This document shows, one piece after another, positions 20,912 to 33,132 of a stretch of 64,000 bases of DNA. How positions within the stretch are numbered: the first letter of the stretch is position 1; each line of letters begins with the position of its first letter. A program made the translations under genes and the position numbers. This stretch comes from Bombyx mori (lineage: Eukaryota > Arthropoda > Insecta > Lepidoptera > Bombycidae): positions 16,447,501-16,511,500 of the forward strand of contig NC_085121.1 of NCBI RefSeq assembly GCF_030269925.1, in the 5' to 3' direction. The notes beneath the pieces are model-generated. The model saw only the letters and a list, made by a program, of their open reading frames with translations, did not search any database and was not told where the DNA came from.

Positions 20912-21001
20912 ATTGTTTTATTGCATATAAGGATGGACATCTGGTGTGAAATATTCACGGGAGCTCATAGACATCAAACTCGTAAATACCGCCACCCACC
21001 T
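20912..21001 (-). mobile_element. Bm1-like SINE 3' fragment, inverted
   Basis: TTTTATTGC...GGAGCTCATAGACATC...GCCACCCACCTT is the minus-strand 3' third of Bm1 with losses. It lies about 130 bp from the plus-strand copy that lacks exactly this part, which suggests a local inversion or two separate inserts. Confidence 0.6.
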
Positions 21002-22569
21002 TATTGTACTGTGCTTAATAGAACTGTATTCTAATAATATTATAAATGTAAATGTTTGCATATTTGTTATTGAATCACGTATTCATCATATATTATTATG
21101 TATTGGTATTCATCATCGCATTTACAATTATTATTTAATTAAGCTATTTAATTTAATTTTTTAATATTATTTATTTATCATTTAATTTCCGAATTTACTT
21201 AATATTATCTTAATAAGTTTGAAAAAAAAAAAGTAGTTTGTAAACTGGATAATTTTATAGCGATAATTCAAGTGATCTCCGGAATGCAGGTCTGCTATAA
21301 TGAATATGACAGCGTTATTGATTCATAATTTTAACTTTTAACTACATATTTAGAAATCCAATGGTAGTTTCTGAAGCAGCGAGTGACACAAGCAACTTTT
21401 TCTCCTGAAAAAATCAAACGTGTTTCATTTCACTATAGTCTGTAGCGACCACTCATTCAATGTGCCCTCCTGATTCCTAGTATTCGGATTTATCTGATAC
21501 ATAAAAAATCCAAGATTGAGATCGTTCAATTTAACTTATTTGTTCAATTTCTTCGAGTCGCTTACTAGGTTCTGATATATGACAACCGATACTGACATCC
21601 TCAATACGTTCTAATACTAGTAATTTCCCTTAAAATCTTGTCCCTTCGCCGTCGATGTGAGTTCTTTGCATTCTATTCACGTACGAGGAGGCCGGCTCAA
21701 GGAATTGCCGATGTCAACGCTGACAAGGGTGTGTGTCCCTTGAAAATATGTGAAACACTGTAACATTAGAAAGATACACGCACGTGTAGTTGGGTGTTAG
21801 ATATAGAAAAGGTTCTATCTGAATTCAATTTATTTACTAATGAATAAGTTAAGTTTTTTGAAATGGAAATCTTTGGAGGAGGCCTTTACCTGAGAGGGGT
21901 TCATACATATATTATATAAACTAAATATACAAAAAAAAAATTATTGCATGGAATGAAGGACTTTTTATTTTTATTTTTTTATTTATTAAGTCAAGTTTTT
22001 TAGGGAGTTCTTGTAGCTTTGAAAGCTTATAACCGACATTTCATGATTAATTTCGACGATTTCAAATAAAGTAAACAAACAGATTAAAATCACATTAGGT
22101 CGTCTGACCCCAATTTAGGATTCTGTGTGCTATAATAACTAGAAACTGATACTTGTTTGTACTTAGTAGAAATTACATATCGTGGTAAAATTGTTCATAT
22201 TGTGGCGTCGGAAACTGCCATACGATTATTGATTCGAGGATTCGTCAGCACAAGAATCTATGGTGGGCGTTAAATCTTCGGAAACTTTGACGCATGTAGA
22301 CTGTAGTGTTGATTCGTCGGGACATTGTGACCACTTGCGTAGGAACGGGTCGGGCCTCAGGGAAATCCTATCAACCCGGGCTTAATCCCCTTAGCTATCG
22401 GGGCAGAGGTCGATATACGATTAAACTATTTAAATAATAAGTGATTACAACGATAATTAGTGATTCGAGGCAATACTTATAATCACCGCGTGAAACAGCT
22501 TTTAACAAAATAGTAAATAGCGTTTAAGACGAAAGTTCGAGAACTGTTTCTCAGAGAGTTAGCAGAGTC
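21002..22569. other. Long stretch with no gene recognised
   Basis: AT-rich at about 21050-21240. A GC-richer patch at about 22330-22410 (GGGTCGGGCCTCAGGGAAATC) resembles the GC-rich sequence at 44340-44400 (GGATCGGGCCTCGGGGCAATC), so both may be pieces of one unnamed repeat. No coding evidence. Confidence 0.4.
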
Positions 22570-22850
22570 ATCTAATTGATAATATTTGTTTATATATGTT
22601 TTTATATGTATATATTTATAATATGTTTATGTATATATTTATGTATATGTATTTATTTAAGTACGAGTGTTTGTATCTATAAATATTATGTATGTTATAT
22701 ATACACATATGTTGAAGTAATATCACCTTCACACTACACCTACCAAGCTTCATCTCTGCACTCCCCTAAGGTAGACTGTTAGAGAATGCCTATGGCATTA
22801 AGTCCGCCTTTATACTTTCTAGTATAAGAAGTCATAAATAAAAAATAATA
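22570..22850 (+). repeat. Unclassified interspersed repeat, copy 1
   Basis: A TATATG-rich segment is followed by CTCCCCTAAGGTAGACTGTTAGAGAATGCC and CATTAAGTCCGCCTTTATAC (first motif shown in two overlapping parts at about 22760-22792), then an A-rich end. The same order occurs inverted at 58805-58995. The A-rich end suggests a LINE or SINE 3' end, but I do not recognise the family. Confidence 0.55.
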
Positions 22851-23828
22851 ATAAATAAATAAATAAGCTTAGGCGAAAAAAATTGTTATCCACTCTTAAT
22901 TAAAATGACCACTTAGTTGATTACAAGAAGATTAGTCGTTATCACATAATAATAATAAAAACATGCGTGCACACGTGGTAGAAGTGAAAACTTTAAAAAT
23001 GATGGCTTTAAGTTACTGAGACGAATGTAAAATTTCGGGAAGAGGATAATTATAGGTTTTAGTAATAATCATAGTGATACAAAGTTTGATAATTATTTAA
23101 CATTTTATTCGTATCGATATAGATTTAGACATATAGATTTATTCAGAATGTATTAAGTACGAAGCAAAGGCACAAAGAGAACCACGAATAAACACTGTAT
23201 AATGTTTCCTATCTCATTTTCTTCCACGTTAAATCTTATGAATTTATGTGTCTGTCTCTTTTTTTTTTTTTTTTAGTGTCGCTTTTTCGTTTCATAGACT
23301 TTCGAATCACAACGATGCTACACCTGATGAAATATTTGAAGAAAGGCTCGTGTCTAACAGTGAACTTCCTTCGGCTGTGGTTATCTTGCGGTGCTAATAG
23401 TAAAATAATTCTGGTTCAATGTTATCACACAGGCACTGCCTGTTTTAAGCTTATTCGAGTTAAACTTTACTGATGTCACATATTTTTTTAAGAAACATCA
23501 TTCTCAAATTGGTAGCCCAGATAATTGTAATACATTTCGCGAACTAGACGTGGATATATTCTGTAATGTGTAATGTGTGATGTAGAGATTTTTTTTAAAA
23601 TTAACAATTAATATAAACGTGAAATTTATTTGAATTTTCGAAAACAGAAGTTTCACAAAACTGACGAAAGTATTGATGGGCACGATAATTACTCGAATAT
23701 CTATTACGGTCTAACTTTACCAATTACATCTAACGGCAGCTTAATAAATTGCAATTAAGATAAAATTATGTTCGCAACACAAAACAACAAGTCAGTCGCG
23801 TAAAGTATTTGTTTCACGATACCTCGGA
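22851..23828. other. Unassigned AT-rich sequence
   Basis: The open frame at 23246-23473 has no recognised domain. Nothing else was found. Confidence 0.4.
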
Positions 23829-24270
23829 AGATTGGATTTTATTCTGTTTACTTAAATATAATTTTGAGTGTGATCAATGGCCTTTTTTTTTTCTTTTTTC
23901 TTTTTATTGCCCGTGTAGGCAGACGAGCTTACGGCTAACCTGATGGTAAGTGGTCACCATCGCCCATGGACTTCAGCAACACCAGGGGTAGAGCCAAACC
24001 GATGCCTACCGTTAAGCCTAAGCCTCGTTTGAAAAGTCTTGTGGAGAGTATGTCAGAGATTGGATATTATTCTGTTTACTTAAATATAATTTTGAGTGTG
24101 AAAACGCGCTTTTTTTATTGCCCGTGTAGGCAGACGAGCTTACGGCTAACCTGATGGTGAGTGGTTACCATCGCCCATGGACTTCAGTAATGCCAGGGAC
24201 AGAGCCAAGCCGCTGCTTACCGTTAAGCACTTTTCACAAGCCTCGTTTGAAGAAGGATATGTCATAGCTT
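23829..24270 (-). mobile_element. Two BMC1-like LINE tails with a 45-bp flanking repeat
   Basis: LINE tails on the minus strand lie at about 23882-24056 and 24110-24270, each starting from T-rich sequence and GCCCGTGTAGGCAGACGAGC. A 45-bp unique-looking segment (core CTGTTTACTTAAATATAATT) stands before each (23829-23873 and 24057-24101), with one visible mismatch. Either a 228-bp unit was duplicated in tandem, or an unusually long TSD was made. Confidence 0.7.
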
Positions 24271-25019
24271 TATTTAATGGCTAAGCCTTAATCTTTCTCT
24301 ATGGAACGAAATCTTTTAACTTAAGTTTTATAAACTTCAATATTTCATTAACATGAATATGTGTTTATGTACATGTTATGTATGTATAATTTTTTTACTT
24401 TTATCTCGTGTTCCCAGATCTGCTTGATATTTGAGTGTGTGTTCAAATTTTTAAACAATATAAATTAACAATACATTTAAATGGTACACCCAATATGGGC
24501 CTAGTTAGATCAATGATGAAACACATTATTAAACTACACATTACTGCACTAATATATTATTATATAACCGGTCTGCCTATTTCAATACAATAACTTCACT
24601 AACTGAATAGCAATGTAGCTGAGTCTCTGAGTTATTGTTTCAAGTTGGACGTTTGGATTCAGAGATCTATAGGATTTTATACCTTTACGGCTTAGTCTAT
24701 CGTTATTGTCATTATATTATTTCAGATTAATACGTGAAGCAAAAACTTTGTATCCCTTTTTACGAAAATTGCGCGGACGGAGGAGTATGAAATTTTCCAC
24801 ACTTATAGAGAATATAGAGAAGAAGTGCACAATGCTAATACTTTTTTTAAATAATCCATAAAAGATACATTAAATCAATAAAGAAAACATTACACACACT
24901 ACATACCATTTATTTGACTTGGCGAAGTTGTCTTGGCGAAATTTGTGATAATAGAAGTATAAAACACAATCATAATAGGGTACAAACTTACAATTCCAAT
25001 TAATTATAGTCGAATATCG
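24271..25019. other. Unassigned AT-rich sequence
   Basis: No gene or named repeat was recognised. Confidence 0.4.
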
Positions 25020-25460
25020 ACTACTGCGGGACCACTAGTTATTTTAGATGCTTCAAATAGTTGTGCTAATCAAAACTATTGTGCCAACGAAAATTATAAA
25101 GTATTCAAAACGCCTGAAAAAACATTCAGGTTCAATATCTAATAATGTAACTAAAAATTGAAGAGATATAATAGGATCAAAACCGGCCAAGTCTATTTTG
25201 GGATACGCATAGTAAATATTGAAAAGTTCAAGAGCCTTCAAAGAAACTGAACGGAGTGTACTCAATAGCCTCAGGCTTGTTGTGAATCGGAAATATACAT
25301 TGAGATAAGAACAAATACATCCAGAGACCTTCAAAGATAATGGCGAAGCCAACACAGTTTTCGTATTTACTATACATTCCACCGACAAAGCGACCGAAAA
25401 TCTTCGCAATCAAAACTAAAACTAGAATATTTTTTAATATAAACTTTTGGAGGTAAGCTC
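25020..25460 (-). pseudogene. Possible decayed membrane-protein fragment
   Basis: I do not recognise a family. On the minus strand one frame is open from about 25456 to 25228 (with KIFGRFVGGMYSKYENC and GLWMYLFLSQC). A second, shifted frame is open to 25053 (with YYAYPKIDLAGFDPII and FEYFIIFVGTIVLIS). Both are hydrophobic in blocks like membrane spans. Long open frames are unexpected by chance in AT-rich DNA, and a single frameshift near 25230-25260 would link them. No ATG opens either frame, and no clear splice sites were established. It may be a relic of a receptor- or transporter-like gene, or chance. Confidence 0.25.
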
Positions 25461-26212
25461 AAATCGGATTCAATCAAATTTTCCTCAGATTGTTGAAAAG
25501 ATAGAGGTATAATTGAAAATCTTAGTAAAACATAGCTTTAATAAAAAGTATTTTGAGAATTTAATTTTTATGATTAGATTAAGCGGATTTTCAACCTAGG
25601 ACACTTAGAAATTTATAAAGTTCAATATTTGACCTTCAAACGATGAGTACATTTTGCGTATGTATTGTAAGAATGTTATCAGATTCTGGAAAAGTCTTTA
25701 GCGTCTCCTGGGATTCAGTGCTTGGCTCTCTGCTGCTTACTGTGTACTACACAAACTAGCAAAATACTCTTGCATGGGGCACGTTTAAGTGAAGAAATTT
25801 TCAAATCGGAATTATTAGTATCGTAAATATTCGGTTTCGTACAGAATAAGGATGGGAATTTAATTATCGCGGCAGAAAATTGGAGCCAGTGATCAATAGA
25901 TGTATATTTAATTCACCTTTGAACTTTAATTGTTCTATGGAATTTTAATAAATCTTAAGTATTATCTGCTCCTCTCCGAAAATAAATTGAAAACCACCAA
26001 AACTTAGACCAAACTTAGTTTAATTCGTAGAATTTTCTGTGATAGATAATAATTTTGAGAGTTTCGTGACTAATTGGAATGTTGGTACACTCATATTACA
26101 AATATTAAGCAGAGCGTGGAAACGGTTCCCGAAACTGATATAGGATTAAACTTAGTAGTTTAGTCTAGTGCCTTCATTAATTAAACTTGAGAAACGACAT
26201 ATACACTGCGGA
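25461..26212. other. Unassigned AT-rich sequence
   Basis: Nothing recognised. Confidence 0.4.
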
Positions 26213-26464
26213 ACTGGTGTTAGGTCATCTTGTGAGTCTGAACGGGTAGGTACCACCACCCTGCCTATTTCTGCCGTAAAGCAGTAATGCGTTTCGGTTT
26301 GAAGGGTGGGTCAGCCGTTGTAATTATACTTGACACCTTAGAACTTATATCTCAAGGTGGGTGGCGCATTTACGTTGTCTATGGGCTCCAGTAACCATTT
26401 AAAACCAGGTGGGCCGTGAGCTCGTCCATCAATCTAAGCTATAAAAAAAAAACAAAAAAAAAAC
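26213..26464 (+). mobile_element. Bm1-like SINE, 5'-truncated copy
   Basis: Body and 3' end, with a small deletion in the GTTGTCTATGGGCTCC region and a long interrupted A tail. Confidence 0.85.
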
Positions 26465-27042
26465 TTATGTATGCTGAACGTTGAGGATCCAATTTGCACA
26501 AACTTTTTCCTCTATTTTGCACAAGCCTATTGTCGACAAGCAGGAGATAATATGGGGATCTCGTCTTGACGATGACGTATAAACTGACATCTAAACATAC
26601 TATTGATGCTAAAACGCTATTTGGTTAAGGCGGCATTTTTGAAAATTTACAGAAGAGCCATTTAAAGTTTAAAATTGGAAAAAAATATCATAACAAAAAA
26701 AATCTGTAGCTATTTGAGTGGGGTAAGCCTAAACGAAGTTCAATTAGAAACATCGAAATGTTGAGACTAATACCAAATAAAACCGACTTTTAATTGTAAA
26801 AAAAAAAATGTCGCGTATTAACCGAAATGTCGCTTAAGCTAAAATAAATAGTCTTTGACTCCTCGATATATGAATTTGCGACAAGGAAAACTTGATGATG
26901 GAAGTTCGCTTTCTCCAACTTAAGCTGGTGCCGAACCAGTATCCCGCAGGCGTGAGTTGTGGCGTCGTCTAGGTGGGTTCAGATAAACTGACAGGCTAGA
27001 AGGTCGTGACACCGATGACCGCTGGCCCGGCGTGGCAGAGGC

Positions 27043-27285
27043 CACTGGTGGTAGGACCTCTTGTGAGTCCGCACGAGTAGGCACCGCCACCCCGCCTATT
27101 TCTGCGGTGAAGTAATAGTGCATTCCGGTTTGAAGGGCGGGGCAGCCGTTGTAACTATACTGAGACCTTAGAACTTATATCTCAAGGTGGGTGGTGCATT
27201 TCGATTGTAGATGTCTATGGGCTCCAGTAACCACTTAACATCAGGTGGGCTGTGAGCTCGTCCACCCATCTAAGAAATAAAAAAA
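27043..27285 (+). mobile_element. Bm1-like SINE, 5'-truncated copy
   Basis: Starts ACTGGTGGTAGGACC and ends TAAGAAATAAAAAA. The GC-richer sequence just upstream (about 26930-27040) is not Bm1 and was not identified. Confidence 0.85.
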
Positions 27286-27500
27286 GGTAATAGAGAGGTA
27301 TCGCGACCGTGGTGGATGTAATTTCTGACCTTGTCTTGGTTGAACTCTGTCTCACTTGGGGTTCGAAGATCGGCTATAGAGCAACAGAGGGCTCGAATTG
27401 GTTCAAATCGAAATTAAATTAATAATCAGGGACATCTGGCCCCAAACTAAGATTCCATGTCTTACGTGAAGAAGAGATTTAATAACAAAGTTATTAACGG

Positions 27501-27720
27501 TTTTTTTTGCTAAGATAGACGAATTCACGACCCACCTGGTGTTAAATAATCATGAACCACGTTAATGCTGCCACCCACCTTGAAACGTGAGCTCCAAGTC
27601 TCAGTTTGTACAACAGTACAATAGCTGCCTCATCCTTCAGACGCGTTACTGCTTTAACGCAGAAATGGGCAGGGTGGTGATACCTACCCGTGCAGGCTTA
27701 CAATACGTCTTACCACCCAT
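27501..27720 (-). mobile_element. Diverged Bm1-like SINE
   Basis: Ordered minus-strand matches (CCCACCTGGTGTTAA, GCCACCCACCTTGA, GGCAGGGTGGTGATACCTAC) with many changes and deletions; an older copy. Confidence 0.7.
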
Positions 27721-28789
27721 ACGCATCTTTTATATAGATAGATATCGATTTTAAAAACTCAGCCAGTGCTCGTTAAGATATTTGTATTGTACCCACAACC
27801 TCGGAACAAAGACGAGATTTAAAGATGAACGTGTTTCATTTATAAGATCGTAACATAACTCAAACATTAATCACATTTCCAAACCACGACTTTACTATAA
27901 TATTAGTTTTAAAATATATAAAAATGTGTATGTATAATACAAAGACCCATTGAACCCGACCAGGAAAACGAATTTTCCTGTAATGTGTCTGATAATTTTC
28001 GGACCCATCGGCGTTGCACAATGACCACACAAAAAAAAAGGATAAAGGTAATTCGATGTTTTGTATCGTTCGGGTGCTATTTTTAAATCTATCGACATTT
28101 AAAAAGATTTGTTGGTCAACTTGTTTTTACGTTTTTACGTGACGACCTCCCTCGTGTTTTTCACTAATTAATTTGAGTAGAACAGGTATTATTTTAGAAC
28201 GTTGTTGTCTACTTTGTCCTTTAGTCTAGTCAACAAGTTCAAAAACGTGAAAAATAGAGATAAAGGTCCTAAAAATATGAGCGATGGCTCATTCGATTCG
28301 GAATCACCTCTAGAAAAATGTTTTTGAAGGATTTTGGTGCAGGTTAAAAATTGCAATTGTTATTAACAAAATAAGATGAAAAAAAAATGATATTTCGTTT
28401 TTTGTTAATAACTTGAAAAATATTAACATTGAAGCAATTTTGAAAAAAGCCCGTGAAAGAGGAGGAAATTTCCAATAAAAAAGTCTTAACTCCCGGAACT
28501 CTATCTCCATTATTTATAATTTTAATTAGACGTTGAAAATAGGGCTCCGCGCGGCTGTTACAGCATGCGCGCGCCGCCGCTAAAGAGAGTTCAGCAATAA
28601 AAATAATTTTTTTATAACATAAAATGTGATTTTAAAAATTTGAAAAAATTCTAGTATCTTCTTAATACTTGAAAGAATCGAGCACTGAAGAAAAAAAAGT
28701 TTAATCATCATTTTTCAAAAAGTTATTCAATTGTTAACTAACAAATTTTTTCCCAATCTCCATTGGCATAAACAATGGAATGAAAGGGT
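27721..28789. other. Unassigned sequence
   Basis: A GC-rich island at about 28545-28585 (GCATGCGCGCGCCGCCGC) sits in AT-rich DNA, with many A/T runs around it. No open frame of note. It could be an unnamed transposon. Confidence 0.35.
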
Positions 28790-28852
28790 TAATTTACTTG
28801 TCGAGACATTCGTCGCAAGCGCCGGATTCGATGGGGACGGTGACCGGATTTA
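28790..28852 (-). mobile_element. Short group B Jockey LINE fragment
   Basis: About 60 bp (TTAATTTACTTGTCGAGAC and CGTCGCAAGCGCCGGATTCG) matches the ORF2-end region seen at 15390-15450 and 56950-57012. Confidence 0.6.
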
Positions 28853-29865
28853 CTATTTAAATATACAGTAATGGATTGAATTTGGAAAATTAATTTGGAA
28901 TTTGGATATAGTAATAATGTAATATAACATTAATAGAAAGATCACAAATTTTCCAATTATACAACCGTTATCTGCAATTCTACATTGCTCTTGGGCTTTG
29001 TTAATTGTAGTGACCAAACTAAATTTGATTGGAATACGTTTGAATTATTTATATTGGATAATAGACTTTTGATTTGAAATTGTAGGTTGGTGGGGATTAT
29101 TGTTATGCGATTAATAACCAAGCCTTGGCTTGGAAATCGGCTTAGGTTGGAAATTGGCCTCGCACAATACTTGCCTTTGAGTTCTCCGTTCAGTTGAAAA
29201 TCCTGTGCAAAATCACGATATTCCTTACCGATAAACTACCCAACATAAGTAGGAATAAATATTAATATCCTTAATTTTAAATCATATAAATCAAACGAAA
29301 ATGTTAATATATTGTTATATGTTATATGAAGTATTGTTAACAAAATCTCGCATTCACCAAAAATAGACCCCACGGAAAAGATACCAAAACAAATGCCCAG
29401 GTTTTATCTTCACAGCTGATCGGGCCAGTTTTATGTCGATGCCTATTTTCTAGGGTTTGCTCGAATTAAAGGGATGAACCCGGAACCAGCGAATATTCGA
29501 AAAGCAATGATCCGTCAATTGATAAAAGGATACCACAAATAATTAAAGGCTGCTTGCCGATTTGGACCGTATCGGTTTTTCTCGATTTCGTTAGTGTGCG
29601 TACAATTCGATTGATATTATCTGAGTGCGATGACAATCTTGTTTTCGCATTGCCGTTTTCTTTCTTTATCCAGAAATATGAGTCTATTTTCCTCAAAAAC
29701 ACCAATTGGATGGTTAATAACAAAACATTACAAAACTTAGTTTCAAAATTGGAGTCCGCTAGTTCGGGATTTTAAGTGTTAGAAATTATCGTAAATCTTA
29801 TCTATGTGTTTGATGTTTTTGTTACTCGTATTTAGCACATTTTTTTTTTTTTTTTCATTCTCAAC
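28853..29865. other. Unassigned sequence
   Basis: Two overlapping open frames on opposite strands (29466-29723 and 29554-29775) carry no recognised domain. No gene is called. Confidence 0.35.
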
Positions 29866-29867
29866 AA

Positions 29868-30158
29868 TCTGTTACCAGAGGATCCTCAGCTACTTCGGTC
29901 ATATTGCCCGCCGACAGTCAGATAACTTGGACAAAGTGATTGTGACGGGCAAAGTAGAAGGAAAGAGACCCCGCGGCCGATTACCTAGCCGTTGCTGTGA
30001 TCAAGTAACCGCTCTAACTGGGTTGCCAGTCGCAACCGCCATTCGAGCAGCTGAGGACCGGACGAGATGGAAACAGCTCACGAGACAGGCAACGGTCAAG
30101 TTTCAGGGACACGACCTTCAGCAATGAAGAAAGCGACGAAGAAGAAGAAGAAGAATTT
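29868..30158 (+). mobile_element. RTE-like LINE C-terminus with GAA tail
   Basis: About 85 open codons: RILSYFGHIARRQSDNLDK, VTGKVEGKRPRGRLPSR and AAEDRTRWKQLTRQ, the typical C-terminal order of RTE-like LINE reverse transcriptases, ending in a stop at 30127. It finishes in a (GAA)n microsatellite (30140-30157) in place of poly(A). Catalytic RT is missing. Less decayed than the other RTE-like pieces here. Confidence 0.75.
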
Positions 30159-30568
30159 AGCACATTTCATTGTCCTCAGAAACAGTAAAAGATAACAATA
30201 TTATATTCATAATATTTTCATAGAATGAATAGTGTGAACCCTGCGCTTAAAGTTTTTTCGGTTCAACATTTCGGAATACTTCACTTTACTCTCAGTTTAT
30301 CAGTGCTACGTGCATTCGAAAATAAAATGCACTTTTCTTGTAGATAGTACTGGATATGTTCAAGCACGTGGCTCTCAAATAAAATAATATTAGGATCATT
30401 TGTTAAAAATGAAATGTTAAAATTCACACCTTATTCCATAGTTCGTCAGATAGTAGTGAAGGAATGTTCACGTTTACGAAAAAATATATTTTAAAGTAAA
30501 AATCCGTAATGAACGCGGAATGGTCATTTTAGAACATTGAGTGTAGCCCACCGGCGCACTGACTATGG

Positions 30569-30645
30569 TATTGGATGCTCCAAGGTCGAATGCTAGGAGC
30601 AGACAAAACACAGGTCATAATATTCGTCGAACTGGTCGAAGATTA
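30569..30645 (+). mobile_element. Relic of a family A LINE 3' end
   Basis: TTGGATGCTCC...AATGCTAGGAGCAGAC...CGTCGAACTGGTCG follows the order of the intact LINE at 6888-6955 (LDAFSSNTRSR...RRTR). Short and old. Confidence 0.55.
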
Positions 30646-31530
30646 ATCGTCACCCATTTTGAAAACGATGATAATAAGACGAATATTTTCTGCCCTGATC
30701 TGCCTGATCATAGGCTAAAAAAAAATCTCACTTATAATAGTTGTTACTAAACCCTAATATAATTTTTATAATTCAAAATTTCCCTAAGCGGACAAAACGT
30801 AAAACAACTGGTAATACTCCTGGAATAACTGGAATAATACCATCTCACGAGCATGCCACAGTTGCCCCCTTCTCCCTCTCACCCCTCCTCCCCTATATTG
30901 CAACCCTGCAAAATTTCACCCATGTCTTAAGTGGCAAGAAATTCATCTCCAGGCAGAGGGATTCGCCCTGAAGCCCGTTTCGCATCTCCGTGGGGTACGA
31001 CGACCCCAAACGTAACGCCATAGTTGCGCAAATCTTAGATGTTGATTTAGGAAAAGTAAGCCACTTACAAAAGTGACTTTCTGCTCCATCAGCTACCAAG
31101 ATTTAGATTCACACCATAAAAGTTGAGTAGTCCTGGAAAAATATACGAATAGAGTATCTCCTTTTTTGAAGTTAACTAAAATGACGTGATGAAATTTGAG
31201 AATCACTGGCATGCACACAGTGCGTTGTCTAGCTCTGGATTGTTTGAACTGAGCGACTGTTTTGCGAGTAAAGTTTGGGAACTTGGCGCTATCAGCTATC
31301 TCGTGTTGGTTGCTCAAAGATTTACTATACATATTTCAATCGAGTGTTTGTTGGGAATTCGAATGTAGATGAGAGTAGCAAATGCATTGCCATGTAAAAT
31401 ACTGGTAGCTGTAGATACTGGCGCCCATTGAAATTAACACCTGTATGTCCCTGCCCAACACCGAACAAGCAATCTAAGTCTGAATCGCATTACCTGTAAA
31501 GCTACAACAATTGAAAAATTATCTATTTAT
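30646..31530. other. Unassigned sequence
   Basis: Several short overlapping open frames on both strands with no recognised domain. A CTCCC-rich patch lies at about 30868-30892. Confidence 0.35.
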
Positions 31531-31940
31531 TGGTGGTAAGACATCTTGTGAGTCCTCGCGGGTAGGTATCCGTAGGTAACGGCTGCCCCACCCTTCAAAC
31601 TGAAACGCATTACTGCTTCACGGCAGAAGTAGGCAGGGTAGTGGTACCTACCTGCGCGGACTCTCAAGAGGTCCTACCACCCGTAATTACGCGAATTATA
31701 TTTTTGCGGGTTTCATTTTTATTACACGATGTTACTCCTTCACCGTGGAAGTCAATCGTGAACATTTGTTGAGTACGTATTTCATTAGAAAAATTGGTAC
31801 CCGCCTGAGATTTGAACACCGGTGCATCGTTCAACACGAATGCATCGGACGTCTTATCCGTTAGGCCACGGGGACGACAAAACTTAAGACCAGGTGAGCC
31901 GTGAGCTCGTCTACTCATCTTAGAGATTAATAAAAAAAAC
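31531..31940. mobile_element. Rearranged Bm1-like SINE with inverted centre
   Basis: Three blocks: plus-strand body start (31531-31570, TGGTGGTAAGACATCTTGTG); a minus-strand block from body to complete tRNA-like head (31576-31876, ending CCGTTAGGCCACG); then the plus-strand 3' end (31882-31940, GACCAGGTGAGCCGTGAGC and A tail). The minus block has the head that most copies lack. A nested insertion of a second Bm1 or an internal inversion could explain it. Confidence 0.75.
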
Positions 31941-33132
31941 TTTGGCAGTTACTTGTAATAGGGTTTACGGTAAGACGTATACATGTATATACGAATACAA
32001 GCATTTTGTTTTTTTCTAAATTGAGCTTATTGGAGCTTGAAGCTCAAATGTCTCAATTTTACTCGAACGAAACATTGCTTCACTGCTATTTAGGTCAAGC
32101 TGGTTTAGAACTGCTTAAACCTTGTACCCTAAATAAACAGGACAAACTTCGAATGATCAAACATTTAAATTCGCTGAGCTTTTAACAAATCGTCGTTAAG
32201 CTTAGAACACTGTTAAACCGGTATAACTGTTAACAGCTGGCTTCTGTTAACGCCCGTCGTGGGAGGTGCGCCTCACAAATAGTTTGAGCATCCAGCTTCA
32301 CCCATATTGGTAAATTATACGGCTGTGTGATATGGCGAGCATATTATAGGCACAACTGTGCAGGATTTATACATTACTTGAACCTTCGAGTTTATGATTC
32401 AAGATATGTGAAGATCTAAAGCAATAAATAAAAGAGTAGCAGTATCTTCGGGGTTCGATGGTTCTAAAATAATTTAATCTTCACTGTAAGTCGATGTTTA
32501 GATATAAATGGTTTATGAACCTAATACTGCGTGATACGACATTTTATTAGGTTTTTGCCAATCATAGGGATGATTAAAACTGAAAATGCATCCATGTTAC
32601 CACAAGCACTGTGAAGTATTCAAAATATCGGGAATAAGATAATGACAATAGAAGTTCGGGAATAGATCGTAAAATTATGTTTAGTTTTAGGAAGAAAAAA
32701 AAACAAAGTCTTGGTCCTTCAATAAAGCCTAACCTAAACGCCAACATGTTCCTACTAATTCCCGATCGTAAGTCCCAAACTCATAACTCGGAAGTAACTA
32801 TCAAAGTTTCAGTGCAGTTGACTTCCAAAGTTAGGTAACTTGATAAATAACTATATTACACTTACTCGCCCCAACTGAGTTGAGTACATTGGCAACTTAC
32901 TGAGGATCACACTTACTTTATTAGAGTTTTTGTTATTAAAAAGTTCAGAACAAGATTAATTGATATGCAAAATTTGTAAAAATTTTATGATACGATAGTG
33001 CTGATTGTAATCCGATTTTGATTTAGTAAAGATAAGCTCAGATAGGCCTGTTCGCTTTTAAACCGACAAATGAAATCCCCAAAGCGCCTACTGGATTAAG
33101 TTGCTTTACCAAATGTTGGCTTACAGTGAGTT
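31941..33132. other. Unassigned AT-rich sequence
   Basis: Nothing recognised. Confidence 0.4.

Noticed and set aside
22577..22700. CRISPR-like or satellite array
   Set aside because: TATATG/TATTTATG words are irregular simple sequence without constant repeat and spacer units, in a eukaryotic context.
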